Shown here: positions 1-7,325 of the stretch, one piece after another
Layout of the letters: the number at the start of each line of letters is the position of its first letter
Position numbering within the stretch: the stretch's first letter is position 1
Assembly: GCA_903917565.1 (NCBI GenBank)
Contig: CAIXBB010000012.1
Location: 1 to 38,648 of the forward strand
Length of the DNA: 38,648 nt
Direction: 5' to 3'
Origin: an uncultured cyanobacterium
GTDB lineage: Bacteria > Cyanobacteriota > Cyanobacteriia > PCC-6307 > Cyanobiaceae
Made by a program: the position numbers and the translations under genes
Notes under the pieces: generated by a model
Databases searched by the model: none
Seen by the model: only the letters and a program-made list of their open reading frames with translations
What the model was told of the DNA's origin: nothing

Positions 1-165
1 GGCGAAGGTGGTGCCGGTGAGCCAGCCGCCCAGGGCCAGATAGGCCGTGGGGAACAGGAGCAGACCGGACCAGCCCACGAAAACGAAGCGGTCGCGCTTG
101 AGCCAGTCGTCGAGGACGTCGAACCATCCACGCGTGGCCGGTGCGCGCCCTAGGGCGATCGTCAT
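1..165 (-). CDS. psbD: Photosystem II D2 protein, N-terminal part (cut by window edge)
   Basis: The reverse strand from position 165 opens with ATG and gives 55 residues beginning MTIALGRAP, followed by [19 protein letters not shown] and a hydrophobic stretch ending at the window edge. This is the conserved N-terminus of the D2 reaction-centre subunit, which with D1 binds the P680 chlorophylls, pheophytin and plastoquinone QA in the thylakoid membrane. Only the stroma-exposed N-terminus and the start of the first membrane helix are visible. The rest, and probably psbC after it, lies to the left. It is divergent from ycf4, with 153 bases between the start codons. Identification is firm despite truncation because the first 30 residues are nearly invariant in cyanobacteria. 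Confidence 0.96.
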   Translation of the reverse strand, partial: MTIALGRAPATRGWFDVLDDWLKRDRFVFVGWSGLLLFPTAYLALGGWLTGTTFA

Positions 166-201
166 GGGTGAAAGCGGTGCGGAAGACCCGCAGGGCTGTG
201 G

Positions 202-220
202 GTTACCGGGGGATGGTAAC
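202..220. promoter_or_regulatory. Inverted repeat in the psbD/ycf4 divergent region
   Basis: GTTACC (202-207) and GGTAAC (215-220) form a perfect 6-bp inverted repeat around a 7-base centre, 37 bases upstream of the psbD start. GTTAC-type half sites resemble the GTTACA core of the HLR1 element bound by RpaB at high-light-regulated cyanobacterial promoters. Here the halves are inverted rather than direct, so this is only a candidate site. No clear -10 or -35 hexamers were assigned. Confidence 0.25.
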
Positions 221-318
221 AACGTTGATCCGCCCCCTGCGCCAGGCGACACGGGCTGAAACTGACGCCTCCGGCACGCTTCACGGCAGGATGGCCACCC
301 ACTGCCCCTTCTTCCCGC

Positions 319-885
319 ATGGCTTCGCCCGCCGTCGATTCCCTTCCGGCCGACGAGCAGGTGCTGGAGCAACCGGTGCTCGGCTCCCGGCGTCTCTCCA
401 ACCTGCTGGTGGCGGCCGCCGTCAGCATCGGTGGCCTTGGTTTCGTGCTCACGAGCGCCTCCAGCCGCTTCGGCCGCGATCTGCTGCCCATCGGCCACCC
501 CGCCGCCCTGGTCTGGGTGCCCCAGGGGCTCGTGATGGGGCTCTACGGGGTGGCGGCGCTGCTGCTGGCCACCTACCTATGGCTGGTCATCGGCATCGAT
601 GTGGGGTCGGGCAGCAACCGCTTCGATCGGGCGGTCGGCGAGGCCAGGATCAGTCGCCGTGGCTTCCGCCAGCTGATCGAGGTGGTGATCCCCCTGCGGG
701 AGATCCAGGCGGTGAAGGTGGAGGTGCGGGATGGTCTCAGTCCCCAGCGGCGCCTGGCCCTGCGGGTGCAGGGTCGCCGGGACATGCCCCTGACCCGGGT
801 GGGCGAACCGATGCCCCTGGCCGACCTGGAGCTGGCCGGTGCCCGCCTGGCCCGTTTCCTGGGTGTTCCCCTGGAGGGCCTCTGA
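319..885 (+). CDS. ycf4: Photosystem I assembly protein Ycf4
   Basis: A 188-residue protein of normal Ycf4 length. It has a short polar N-terminus, two membrane segments (about residues 29-48 and 64-94), and a soluble C-terminal domain containing the RISRRGFRQ and [16 protein letters not shown] regions typical of the family. Ycf4 is a thylakoid scaffold that promotes assembly of photosystem I; cyanobacterial mutants lacking it make less PSI. It starts at an ATG and is followed after two bases by the cyclophilin gene, so the two are probably cotranscribed. It is divergent from psbD, which groups photosystem genes around one intergenic region. Nothing is missing or unusual. Confidence 0.93.
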   Translation: MASPAVDSLPADEQVLEQPVLGSRRLSNLLVAAAVSIGGLGFVLTSASSRFGRDLLPIGHPAALVWVPQGLVMGLYGVAALLLATYLWLVIGIDVGSGSNRFDRAVGEARISRRGFRQLIEVVIPLREIQAVKVEVRDGLSPQRRLALRVQGRRDMPLTRVGEPMPLADLELAGARLARFLGVPLEGL

Positions 886-887
886 AC

Positions 888-1619
888 ATGCGAGAGCGAA
901 CCAATCCCGCGTCTCTGGGCTGGCGGCTGCTCCTGCTGTTGCTTCTCGCCCTGACGCCCCTCGGCCTGGCGGCCTGCGCCGCCGACACCGGCAACAGTCC
1001 CCTGGGATGTGAAGCGGCCACCACCCCCTGCCTGCAGGGCACGGCGGTGGTGGCCATGGACACCAGCAAGGGACCAGTGGAACTGCGCCTCGATGGCGCG
1101 GCGGCCCCCCTCACGGCGGGCAACTTCGTCGATCTCGTTCGGCGGGGGGTCTACAACGGCACGGTCTTTCATCGGGTGGTGCGGGATCCGGTGCCCTTCG
1201 TGGTGCAGGGCGGCGATCCCAGCAGCGCCGACCCCAAGGTGCCCGCCGGTGACTACGGCTCGGGCAGCTTCGTGGACCCTGCCAGTGGCGAGTCCCGACT
1301 CATTCCCCTGGAGCTCAAGCTCAGCGGCGCCAAGCAACCCCGTTACGGAGAGGAGATCTCCACCCCGACCGCCACGCGCCAGCTTGTCCTCACCCACGAG
1401 CGTGGCGCCATTGCCATGGCCCGCTCCAACGATCCCAACTCCGCCAGCGCCCAGTTCTACGTGGCCCTGCAGGCGCTACCTGAGCTGGATGGCCGTTATG
1501 CAGTGTTCGGCCGGGTGAGCAAGGGGATGGAGGTGATCGACCGGATCCAGCAGGGGGACAAGCTGATCAAGGCCCGGGTGATCCAAGGGGGCACCCTGGT
1601 GCAGAACAGGAAGCCTTAA
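888..1619 (+). CDS. Cyclophilin-type peptidyl-prolyl isomerase, predicted lipoprotein
   Basis: A 243-residue protein. The ATG two bases after the ycf4 stop begins a signal sequence: charged start, poly-leucine core and a lipobox LAAC with the cysteine at residue 30. It should therefore be exported and lipid-anchored. The mature part is a cyclophilin fold with GNFVDLVRRGVYNGTVFHRV, VVQGGDPS and the late AMARSNDPNSASAQFY core. These include the FHR and Q/GGDP active-site elements that bind proline peptides. The role would be proline isomerisation during folding of lumenal or periplasmic proteins. Cyanobacterial TLP40-like proteins are related in fold but larger. The longer reading frame beginning further upstream in this frame runs through ycf4 and is not the real start. 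Confidence 0.9.
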   Translation: MRERTNPASLGWRLLLLLLLALTPLGLAACAADTGNSPLGCEAATTPCLQGTAVVAMDTSKGPVELRLDGAAAPLTAGNFVDLVRRGVYNGTVFHRVVRDPVPFVVQGGDPSSADPKVPAGDYGSGSFVDPASGESRLIPLELKLSGAKQPRYGEEISTPTATRQLVLTHERGAIAMARSNDPNSASAQFYVALQALPELDGRYAVFGRVSKGMEVIDRIQQGDKLIKARVIQGGTLVQNRKP

Positions 1620-1625
1620 GGCCTT

Positions 1626-2156
1626 TCAGGCGGGGACGCGCTTGTCGGAGACGGTGGCCTTGAGCAGCTCGGTGTTCACCCCCGAGGCACGCTCCAGGGC
1701 CACCTTGCCCGTGCGGGCGATCTCGAGGATTCCGTAGGTCTCAAGCAGCCGCTCCAGGGCCACCAGCTTTCCCGGATCCCCCACCACTTCCAGGGTGAGG
1801 GCGTCGTCGGCGACGTCCACCACCTTGGCCCGGAAGACCTGCACCAGATCGAAGATGGCGCCGCGATTCTCCGCCGGCGCCGCCACCTTGAGGAGCATCA
1901 GCTCCCGCTCCACCGCGGGAATGGTGGAGAGGTCGATCACGCCGAGCACGTTGATCAGCTTGTTGAGCTGCTTGGTCATCTGCTCGAGGGTGCGGTCGTC
2001 CCCTTCCACCACCATGGTCAGGCGCGACATGCCCCGGTGCTCCGCAGGCCCCACCGCCAGGCTCTCGATGTTGAAGCCCCGCCGGGCGAACAGCCCAGAG
2101 ATGCGGCTCAGGGCACCCGATTCGTCTTCCACCAGCACCGAGAGGGTGTGCTTCAT
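1626..2156 (-). CDS. ilvH: Acetolactate synthase small (regulatory) subunit
   Basis: A 176-residue protein starting at the ATG at 2156 ([19 protein letters not shown]), the usual IlvH start; an upstream extension of 20 residues is unlikely. Residues 1-75 are an ACT domain ([16 protein letters not shown], then MTMVV-like strands), and the C-terminal half is the standard IlvH regulatory domain ([32 protein letters not shown]). It binds valine and activates and feedback-controls the catalytic IlvB subunit in branched-chain amino acid synthesis. The gene converges on the cyclophilin gene, with six bases between the stops. The catalytic subunit is not in the window. Confidence 0.94.
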   Translation of the reverse strand: MKHTLSVLVEDESGALSRISGLFARRGFNIESLAVGPAEHRGMSRLTMVVEGDDRTLEQMTKQLNKLINVLGVIDLSTIPAVERELMLLKVAAPAENRGAIFDLVQVFRAKVVDVADDALTLEVVGDPGKLVALERLLETYGILEIARTGKVALERASGVNTELLKATVSDKRVPA

Positions 2157-2242
2157 GTCGGGCTCGTGGGCGGGGTGCGCAGGGAACCGGGGGAAAAACC
2201 GGAATCGTCTCCTCAAAGGTACGCGCCAGGGAGGCCTTCCAG

Positions 2243-3217
2243 TCAGCCCCTCTCCAGCTGCTCCAGCCAGCTGAGCACCGCGCCATGGAAGGCGTCGGGT
2301 GTCTCGTCGTGGGGACAGTGGCCGCAGGAGGGGACCACGTGAAGATCGAGGTCAGAGCGCAACCGCAGGCACTGCCCGGACACCTCCAAAGGCACCAGCC
2401 GGTCCTGGGCGCCCCAGACCAACAGTGTGGGCCGCCCCAGCCGTTGCAACAGCGAGACGGCGGTGGCCCGGTGCGGTCGCAGGCCCATGCCGATGCTCAT
2501 GGCCCGCAGGGCACGGACCGCTCCGGGGCGTCGGGCGGGCCGGGCGATCAGCCGACGCAGCTCCTGGTCGCCGATCACCGGGTGGTGGTACGCCGACTGG
2601 ATGCCAAGGTCGAGGAGGGGGGAATGGGCCAGCAGGGGAACCACCAGCTCCAGGGGAAGGAGCCGCAGCAGGCCGTGGATCACCCCCCGTTTCAGCCGCC
2701 GTCGCCAGGGGGGGCGCCGGGGGGGCCGGCGCCCGGCCATCAGCAGGCTGGGATCGGGAAGGGGCGCCGCCACCACGGCCCGCACCCACTTTGGGAAGTA
2801 GACGCTGCAGGTCAGGGCCACCAGGCCACCCAGGGAATGGCCCACCAGCACGGCCGGCTCCTGGACCACCTCCGCCAGGAAGGCCTGCACCTGGCGGGCC
2901 CACAGGCGGTTGTCCAGGGCCTGATGGCGATCCAGGCCCGGTTGGCTGGAGGCGCCGAAGCCGATCAGATCGAGGCCATAGACGCACCACCCCGCCGCCG
3001 CCAGGGTGCCGGCGTTGCGGCGCCAGTGGCCGCTTGCGGCCCCGAAACCGTGCAACAGCAGCAGCGCGGGCCCGTCAGGGGCCCCCAGGCGGCGCCAGTG
3101 GCAGCTCTGGCCGCGCCATTCCCACTGGGCGTGGTCTCCCCAGTCGGCTCCCTCCTGCGGCGCGACCTCCCCGGGGGCAGGCTGGGGGTCGGCGGACGAC
3201 ACCGATGGTTGCGGCAA
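2243..3217 (-). CDS. Alpha/beta-fold hydrolase
   Basis: A 324-residue (maximum) alpha/beta hydrolase. The oxyanion region is [15 protein letters not shown], the nucleophile elbow is VGHSLGG (Ser near residue 127), the acid is in WGAQDRLVP, and the catalytic histidine is in [11 protein letters not shown] complete triad is therefore visible. The lid region contains an unusually proline/arginine-rich stretch ([16 protein letters not shown]). This type is common in cyanobacteria and resembles pheophytinase-like or haloalkane dehalogenase-like family members, but the substrate cannot be read from sequence. The first codon in the frame is TTG at 3217; a GTG a few codons later or a start nearer the conserved domain is possible. 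It is divergent from the tRNA methyltransferase with almost no gap. Confidence 0.8.
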   Translation of the reverse strand: MPQPSVSSADPQPAPGEVAPQEGADWGDHAQWEWRGQSCHWRRLGAPDGPALLLLHGFGAASGHWRRNAGTLAAAGWCVYGLDLIGFGASSQPGLDRHQALDNRLWARQVQAFLAEVVQEPAVLVGHSLGGLVALTCSVYFPKWVRAVVAAPLPDPSLLMAGRRPPRRPPWRRRLKRGVIHGLLRLLPLELVVPLLAHSPLLDLGIQSAYHHPVIGDQELRRLIARPARRPGAVRALRAMSIGMGLRPHRATAVSLLQRLGRPTLLVWGAQDRLVPLEVSGQCLRLRSDLDLHVVPSCGHCPHDETPDAFHGAVLSWLEQLERG

Positions 3218-3227
3218 GGAACCGGAC

Positions 3228-4396
3228 TTGAGCGAACCCCCTCACTATTGCGAAGGGGCGGCCCTGGTGGAGACCGGTGACGGGTTCTTCCGACCCGTCT
3301 CTCGGCCGGCCAGAGACTTCGGTGTGCTGCTGGCGCGGACCCTGGCCGCCGGTGGGGCGGAGGGGCCCGTGCGGGTCCTCGACGGGATGGCGGGCTGTGG
3401 CATCCGGGCCCTTCGCTACGGCCTGGAGGGCGCTGCCACGGCAGTGTGGGCCAACGACGCCGACCCCAACCGCCTGCCCCTGCTGGAGCGCAATCTCGCC
3501 CGGTTGCCGCAGGCCGTGGAACGCCAGCTGAGCGTCTGCACCGCCCTGCAGCTTCTGGCCGGCTGCCTGGTCGAGGGGCGCCGCTTCGAGCTGGTGGACC
3601 TGGATGCCTTCGGTTGTCCCGCCGACCTTGTCACCCTGTCCCTGGAGGCGGTGGCCTTCGGCGGGGTGCATTACCTCGCCTGCACCGATGGTCGCTCGGC
3701 CACGGGCCATGACCGCCGGGCCGCGGTGCGCCGTTTCGGTGCCGCCGCCCGCGCCCACCCCGCCAGCTGGGAGATCGCCCTGCGCCTCCAGCTGGGGCTG
3801 CTGGCCAGGGCCGCCTGGGCGATGGGGCGGGGGCTCACCCCCCTGCTGAGCTTCAGCGAGGGACGGGCGTTCCGCACCGCCGTGCGTCTGGAGCGGCATC
3901 CCGCCAGCGCGGAGGAGGGCCAGCTGGGCCTGGTGGCCCATTGCCACGGCTGCGGCGATCGCAGGTGCAGAGCCTGCTGAGCCTCGGGCGCTGGCGGCCC
4001 TGCGGCTGCCCTGGGGCTCCAGCGGGCGAGGGGTCGGCCCTGGCGGTGAGCGGTCCACTCTGGATCGGCCCCCTCCAGGATCCCCCTACGCTCGCGGCGA
4101 TGCTGCGGGAGGCCGAGGGGGGCGTTGCCCAGCTGGACCGGCCGGGCCGGCGGCTGCTGGAGCGGCTCCGGGACGATCCGGCCGCCACACCCCGCTGCTG
4201 GCCCGTGGCCGCGATCGCCCGCCGCCTGGGTCAGGGTCCCCCGCCGCTGGCGCACCTGGTGGCGGCGCTGACGGCGGAGGGTTTCGCGACGGCGGCCAGC
4301 GGGGTGATGGCCGGCCAGTTGCGCAGCGAGGCCCCCTGGCCCCTGGTCGTGGCTACGGCCCAGAGGCTGGTGGCCCGAAGGCTGCTAGATAGGTAG
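3228..4396 (+). pseudogene. tRNA (guanine26-N2)-dimethyltransferase, Trm1 type, with one-base frame break
   Basis: From the TTG at 3228 the frame encodes a Trm1-like SAM enzyme: LSEPPHYCEGAAL, GFFRPVSRPARDFGVLLA, motif I LDGMAGCGIRALRY, WANDADPNR and VDLDAFGCPADLV. Trm1 enzymes methylate guanosine 26 of tRNA. The frame runs into TGA at 3978-3980, but the protein clearly continues in another frame from about 3962 (QVQSLLSLGRWRPC onward) to TAG at 4396. Restoring one base near 3960-3962 gives an uninterrupted 389-residue protein, the expected size. The C-terminal segment still reads as a well-conserved coding sequence with normal codon use, so the break is recent, a sequencing error, or a recoding site. 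The start codon is inferred from homology, since no ATG lies nearby. Confidence 0.75.
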
Positions 4397-4418
4397 CCCG
4401 TTCCCCCTTGTCCGGGCC

Positions 4419-4517
4419 ATGGCCTCTGAAATCTTCGGCACCGCCGCCATCTTCTGGGTGCTGATCCCCGTCGGACTGGCGGGCGGCGCGCTGCTGCTCA
4501 AGCTTCTGAACGACTGA
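4419..4517 (+). CDS. petM: Cytochrome b6f complex subunit PetM
   Basis: A 32-residue membrane protein, [20 protein letters not shown] followed by [12 protein letters not shown]. It has a short polar start, one hydrophobic helix (about residues 8-28) and a charged end. Length and sequence match PetM (subunit VII), a small single-helix subunit of the cytochrome b6f complex, which moves electrons from plastoquinol to plastocyanin in the thylakoid. It starts 22 bases after the tRNA methyltransferase stop and 58 bases before ycf39, so it sits in a photosynthesis-related pair. It is easily missed because of its size. Its promoter, if separate, must lie inside the preceding gene. Confidence 0.92.
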   Translation: MASEIFGTAAIFWVLIPVGLAGGALLLKLLND

Positions 4518-4575
4518 GCGGCGCGCTGGGGCCGGACGCACCTTTAGGCTCAGCCCGCTTCCTTTGCAGGGGTCC

Positions 4576-5538
4576 ATGAAGGTTCTTGTCATCGGTGGAA
4601 CAGGAACCCTCGGTCGCCAGATCGCCCGTCGTGCACTCGACGCCGGCCACACCGTCCGCTGCGTGGTGCGCTCACCGCGCAAGGCCTCCTTCTTGCAGGA
4701 ATGGGGCTGTGATCTCACCCGCGGCGACCTGCTGGAGCCCGCCAGTCTCGATTACGCCCTGGAGGGCCAGGAGGCGGTGATCGATGCCGCCACGGCCCGG
4801 GCCACCGACGGCGGCAGTGCCTATGAGATCGACTGGGACGGCAAGCAGAACCTGTTCGCGGCCTGTCGCCGGGCCGGCCTGAGCCGGCTGGTGTTCGTGT
4901 CGTTGCTGGACGCGGCCAAGCACCGCAGCGTGCCCCTCATGGACATCAAGGCCTGTACCGAGGAGTGGCTCGAGGCCTCCGACCTCGAGTACACGATCCT
5001 GCATTGTGTCGCTTTCATGCAAGGCCTGATCAGCCAGTTCGCCATCCCGGTGCTGGAGAGCCAGACCGTCTGGGTGAGCGGGGCACCGACACCGATCGCC
5101 TACATGAACACCCAGGACGTGGCCCGCTTCGCCGTGGCGGCCCTGGAGAAGCCCGAAACGATCCGGCAGGCGTTCCCCGTGGTGGGTCCAAGGGCCTGGA
5201 TCACCGGAGAGATCACCCAGCTCTGCGAGCGCTACAGCGGCCGCGAGGCCCGGGTGTTCCGGGTGCCGCCGGTGTTGCTGCGGTTGATGCAGTCGGTCAC
5301 GGGGTTCTTCGAAGCCAGCCTCAACGTGGCCGAGCGCCTCGCCTTCGCCGAGGTGGTGGGGGGAGGCGAGCCTCTCACGGCGCCGATGGAGGCGAGCTAC
5401 GCCACCTTCGGCCTCGATCCGGCCGAAACCACCCGGCTGGAGGATTACCTCAAGGAGTATTACGACACGATCCTGCGGCGGCTGCGGGAGATGGAGTCCG
5501 ACCTCGACAAGGAAGCCAAGAAGAAACTTCCCTTCTGA
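4576..5538 (+). CDS. ycf39: Ycf39-like NAD(P)-binding photosystem II assembly factor
   Basis: A 320-residue atypical short-chain dehydrogenase of the NmrA group. The ATG at 4576 leads directly into the Rossmann strand MKVLVIGGTGTLGRQIARRA, making this start convincing over the in-frame TTG four codons earlier. Other family features are VRCVVRSPRKASFLQEWGC, VFVSLLDAAKH, YTILHCVAFMQGLISQFA, and a C-terminus rich in charged residues (DKEAKKKLPF). In Synechocystis, Ycf39 works with HliC/HliD in delivering chlorophyll to newly made D1 during PSII assembly and repair. It follows petM closely. Length and motifs are normal for the family. Confidence 0.92.
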   Translation: MKVLVIGGTGTLGRQIARRALDAGHTVRCVVRSPRKASFLQEWGCDLTRGDLLEPASLDYALEGQEAVIDAATARATDGGSAYEIDWDGKQNLFAACRRAGLSRLVFVSLLDAAKHRSVPLMDIKACTEEWLEASDLEYTILHCVAFMQGLISQFAIPVLESQTVWVSGAPTPIAYMNTQDVARFAVAALEKPETIRQAFPVVGPRAWITGEITQLCERYSGREARVFRVPPVLLRLMQSVTGFFEASLNVAERLAFAEVVGGGEPLTAPMEASYATFGLDPAETTRLEDYLKEYYDTILRRLREMESDLDKEAKKKLPF

Positions 5539-5564
5539 ACCGCCCCAAGGCGCCAGTTCGTGTG

Positions 5565-5570
5565 TACTAT
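5565..5570 (+). promoter_or_regulatory. Candidate -10 element for the 71-residue gene
   Basis: TACTAT, preceded by TGTG (extended -10-like), lies 22 bases before the ATG at 5592 in an otherwise GC-rich stretch. No convincing -35 hexamer is seen at the expected distance, so the call is weak. Confidence 0.28.
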
Positions 5571-5591
5571 TGCTGGGGTTTGCCGGCGGTC

Positions 5592-5807
5592 ATGGCGATT
5601 TCCCAGATCAAGAATCTCCAGCGGCGTCTGGCCAACCTGGAGGAGGAGGCCATCGCCGAGCTCACCCGGGCCTGCGGCCACGAGCTCTGGGCCTCGCTGG
5701 GCTTCGATGCCTTTGACACGCTCGAGGATCCCGATCGCCGTGCTCGGGCCAACTACTACTACGGCCAGCTTCAGACGGTCAGGGAGCTGAAGGACGCCCT
5801 GGTCTGA
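5592..5807 (+). CDS. Small conserved-looking hypothetical protein (71 residues)
   Basis: Starts MAISQIKNLQRRLANLEEEA and is strongly helical with heptad-like leucines in residues 5-25, probably a short coiled coil. The acidic/tyrosine-rich second half contains FDAFDTLEDPDRRARANYYY. There is no signal peptide or membrane segment. I do not recognise a function. The codon composition matches neighbouring genes, and the 3' end overlaps the convergent pseudouridine synthase gene by 29 bases, so both transcripts would be complementary at their ends. It is 53 bases after ycf39 and may be cotranscribed with it or use the TACTAT element at 5565. Confidence 0.7.
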   Translation: MAISQIKNLQRRLANLEEEAIAELTRACGHELWASLGFDAFDTLEDPDRRARANYYYGQLQTVRELKDALV

Positions 5808-6396
5808 GCAGCGCTTCCAGGCGTTTTCGCTCCTGGGGGCTCACCTCGCGCCAGGCGCCCGGAGCCAGACCCACCAGATCCAGGGGCGGGCCGCCATCCA
5901 TCAGATCGATCGCCGTGCGCAGCAGGCGCAGGGTCGGCAGGCCCACGGCGGCGGTCATGCGCCGCACCTGTCGGTTCCGCCCTTCCCGCAACTCCAGTTC
6001 CAGCCAGTCGGTCGGCACCCTCAGGCGGTGGCGGATCGGCGGATTCCGCTCCGGCAGTGCGGGGTCTTCCACGGCTCTGGCCCGGGCCGGCAGGGTGAAC
6101 CGTCCCTGCACCAGCACCCCCTGCCGGAGGCGCTCGAGGGCCGCAGGGCCGATGACACCCTCCACCTGCACCAGATACCGGCGCCAATGACCCCGTGCCG
6201 GGTCTGTGAGCCTGGCCTGCAGCCGCCCATCGTCGGTGAGCACCAGCAGCCCTTCGCTGTCCGCGTCCAGGCGGCCGGCGGCGTAGACGCCTGGCTGATC
6301 GATCAGGTCGGCCAAGGTGCCCCAGGGGCTGCCCGCTTCCGGACGGAACTGACTGAGCACCCCATAGGGCTTGTGGAGCAGGAGGGTGCTGGTCAA
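5779..6396 (-). CDS. RsuA/RluE-family ribosomal RNA pseudouridine synthase
   Basis: A 205-residue enzyme. It opens with STLLLHKPYGVLSQF and carries motif II GRLDADSEGLLVLT with the catalytic aspartate at residue 44, then LTDPARGHWRRYLVQVEG and LELELREGRNRQVRRMTAAVG. These are signatures of the RsuA/RluB/E/F group, which isomerises single uridines in rRNA. There is no N-terminal S4 domain and the length suits RluE, which modifies U2457 of 23S rRNA in E. coli; the exact target here is inferred. No ATG is available: the start is TTG at 6396. A possible 29-residue membrane-peptide gene ends 13 bases upstream. Its 3' end overlaps the convergent 71-residue gene. Confidence 0.87.
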   Translation of the reverse strand: MTSTLLLHKPYGVLSQFRPEAGSPWGTLADLIDQPGVYAAGRLDADSEGLLVLTDDGRLQARLTDPARGHWRRYLVQVEGVIGPAALERLRQGVLVQGRFTLPARARAVEDPALPERNPPIRHRLRVPTDWLELELREGRNRQVRRMTAAVGLPTLRLLRTAIDLMDGGPPLDLVGLAPGAWREVSPQERKRLEALLRPGRPSAP

Positions 6397-6409
6397 CGGC
6401 CCCGCACGG

Positions 6410-6499
6410 TCAGGAGCTTTCCCGGGCCCGCCAGAGGTTGACCACGCCGATGGAGATCAGCAGCAGGCCCAGATCCATCGAGATGGGTGGAAGGATCAT
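6410..6499 (-). CDS. Candidate 29-residue single-helix membrane peptide
   Basis: The reverse strand has an ATG at 6499 giving MILPPISMDLGLLLISIGVV then NLWRARESS and a TGA. Residues 9-22 form a hydrophobic segment followed by a basic W-R-A-R patch, the topology of many small cyanobacterial thylakoid peptides. It ends 13 bases before the pseudouridine synthase start, so it could be a small first gene of that transcript. It does not match PetN, PsbI, PsaI, PsaM or Ycf12 as I know them. An alternative start is the internal ATG at residue 8. The evidence is only size, hydrophobic pattern and spacing, so it may be chance. Confidence 0.4.
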   Translation of the reverse strand: MILPPISMDLGLLLISIGVVNLWRARESS

Positions 6500-6628
6500 G
6501 GGGTGGGGCCAGGGGCACTCGGTCGGCTGACCCTATCGCTCCGGTCTTGCCACCGTGTGGCGCGCTTTGGGGCGGGCACGGCCGGCGCCTAAGCTGAACC
6601 TCTGTTGTTTTTAGTCCACCCTTCCCGC

Positions 6629-6898
6629 ATGATCGAAACGTCCGGTGTGATCGAAAAGGAGCAGGGCAACGGGTTCTACCTCGTCACCCTCGAGCAGCCT
6701 GCCGGTCACCAGTGCCTCTGCCGGGCGGCGGGCAAGCTCACCAAGTTCCGGATCAAGTTGCTGGCCGGCGACAAGGTGCTGGTGGAGATCAGCCCCTACG
6801 ACCTGACCCGGGGACGCATCACCTATCGGGAGCGCAATGCCGGAGCCACCGGCCCCCGCCCCGGGGGCAACCGTCCCGGCGGGCCCAGGCGCCGCTGA
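6629..6898 (+). CDS. infA: Translation initiation factor IF-1
   Basis: An 89-residue protein with the S1/OB fold of IF-1: MIETSGVIEKEQGNGFYLV, CRAAGKLTKFRIKLLAGDKV and SPYDLTRGRITYRER. It ends with a glycine/proline/arginine-rich tail that matches my memory of picocyanobacterial IF-1 proteins. IF-1 occupies the ribosomal A site during initiation and assists IF-2 and IF-3. The ATG at 6629 is preferred over an upstream TTG at 6605 because conserved IF-1 sequence starts there. The region 6500-6628 ahead of it is non-coding and must hold its promoter. It is not in a ribosomal-protein operon here. Confidence 0.95.
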   Translation: MIETSGVIEKEQGNGFYLVTLEQPAGHQCLCRAAGKLTKFRIKLLAGDKVLVEISPYDLTRGRITYRERNAGATGPRPGGNRPGGPRRR

Positions 6899-6914
6899 GG
6901 CTGGACGGAGCCGC

Positions 6915-7280
6915 TCAGATCTCCAGCAGGCCGTCGGTTTCGGGACGGCGGCCGAGGTGGAGATCCCTGGGCACCATCAGCACGTTGGCCTGAAGCAGCT
7001 CAGGGTGGTCTTCCAATGTGAGAAGCCACTCACGGAACTCCTCGTTGATGGCGTAGCTGTCTTCAAACAGCTCACGGCCATCGAGGGCGGCCCTGCGGGC
7101 GAGGGCCCAGCAGACCGCCACGGTCACGCGACGATGCGCCGCGGCATCGAGGGGGGCATCGGAAGGACCGTCCTTGTCGCTGGAGTCGTCTCTTGGCCTG
7201 TCCATCGGGGTGATCTCGGTGGATGTCCTGTGGTGCCCACGTTGGCTGCTGGTGGACGCGTCGATGGTGTTGGTAGTCAC
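6915..7280 (-). CDS. Hypothetical acidic protein
   Basis: Up to 121 residues from a GTG at 7280; an ATG at 7205 would give about 96 residues starting MDRPRDDSSDKDG. The first 45 residues are low-complexity, rich in Ser, Thr, Asp and Arg. The conserved-looking core is VTVAVCWALARRAALDGREL and ESYAINEEFREWLL-like helices followed by LEDHPELLQANVLMVPRDL. No signal peptide or membrane segment is seen, and I do not recognise the family. It lies downstream of, and co-directional with, the helicase gene, separated by a hairpin-forming stretch (7284-7306). Start choice is uncertain. Confidence 0.62.
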   Translation of the reverse strand: MTTNTIDASTSSQRGHHRTSTEITPMDRPRDDSSDKDGPSDAPLDAAAHRRVTVAVCWALARRAALDGRELFEDSYAINEEFREWLLTLEDHPELLQANVLMVPRDLHLGRRPETDGLLEI

Positions 7281-7283
7281 AAC

Positions 7284-7306
7284 GTTGCAGGAAAAACGCC
7301 TGCAAC
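7284..7306 (-). terminator. 8-bp inverted repeat between helicase and hypothetical gene
   Basis: GTTGCAGG (7284-7291) and CCTGCAAC (7299-7306) are perfect complements with a 7-base loop AAAAACG, which reads CGTTTTT on the minus strand. It sits 20 bases after the helicase stop and just before the GTG at 7280. A hairpin is likely, but the U run is in the loop, not after the stem, so a standard intrinsic terminator is not shown. It might instead be an operator or a 5' leader structure. Confidence 0.4.
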
Positions 7307-7325
7307 AACCCGAATGCAGCCAACT

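Noticed and set aside
2285-3280. Long open frame on the plus strand opposite the alpha/beta hydrolase
   Set aside because: High GC keeps antisense frames open; the product is low-complexity (Gly, Gln, Pro, Arg) with no domain, while the minus strand shows a full catalytic triad.
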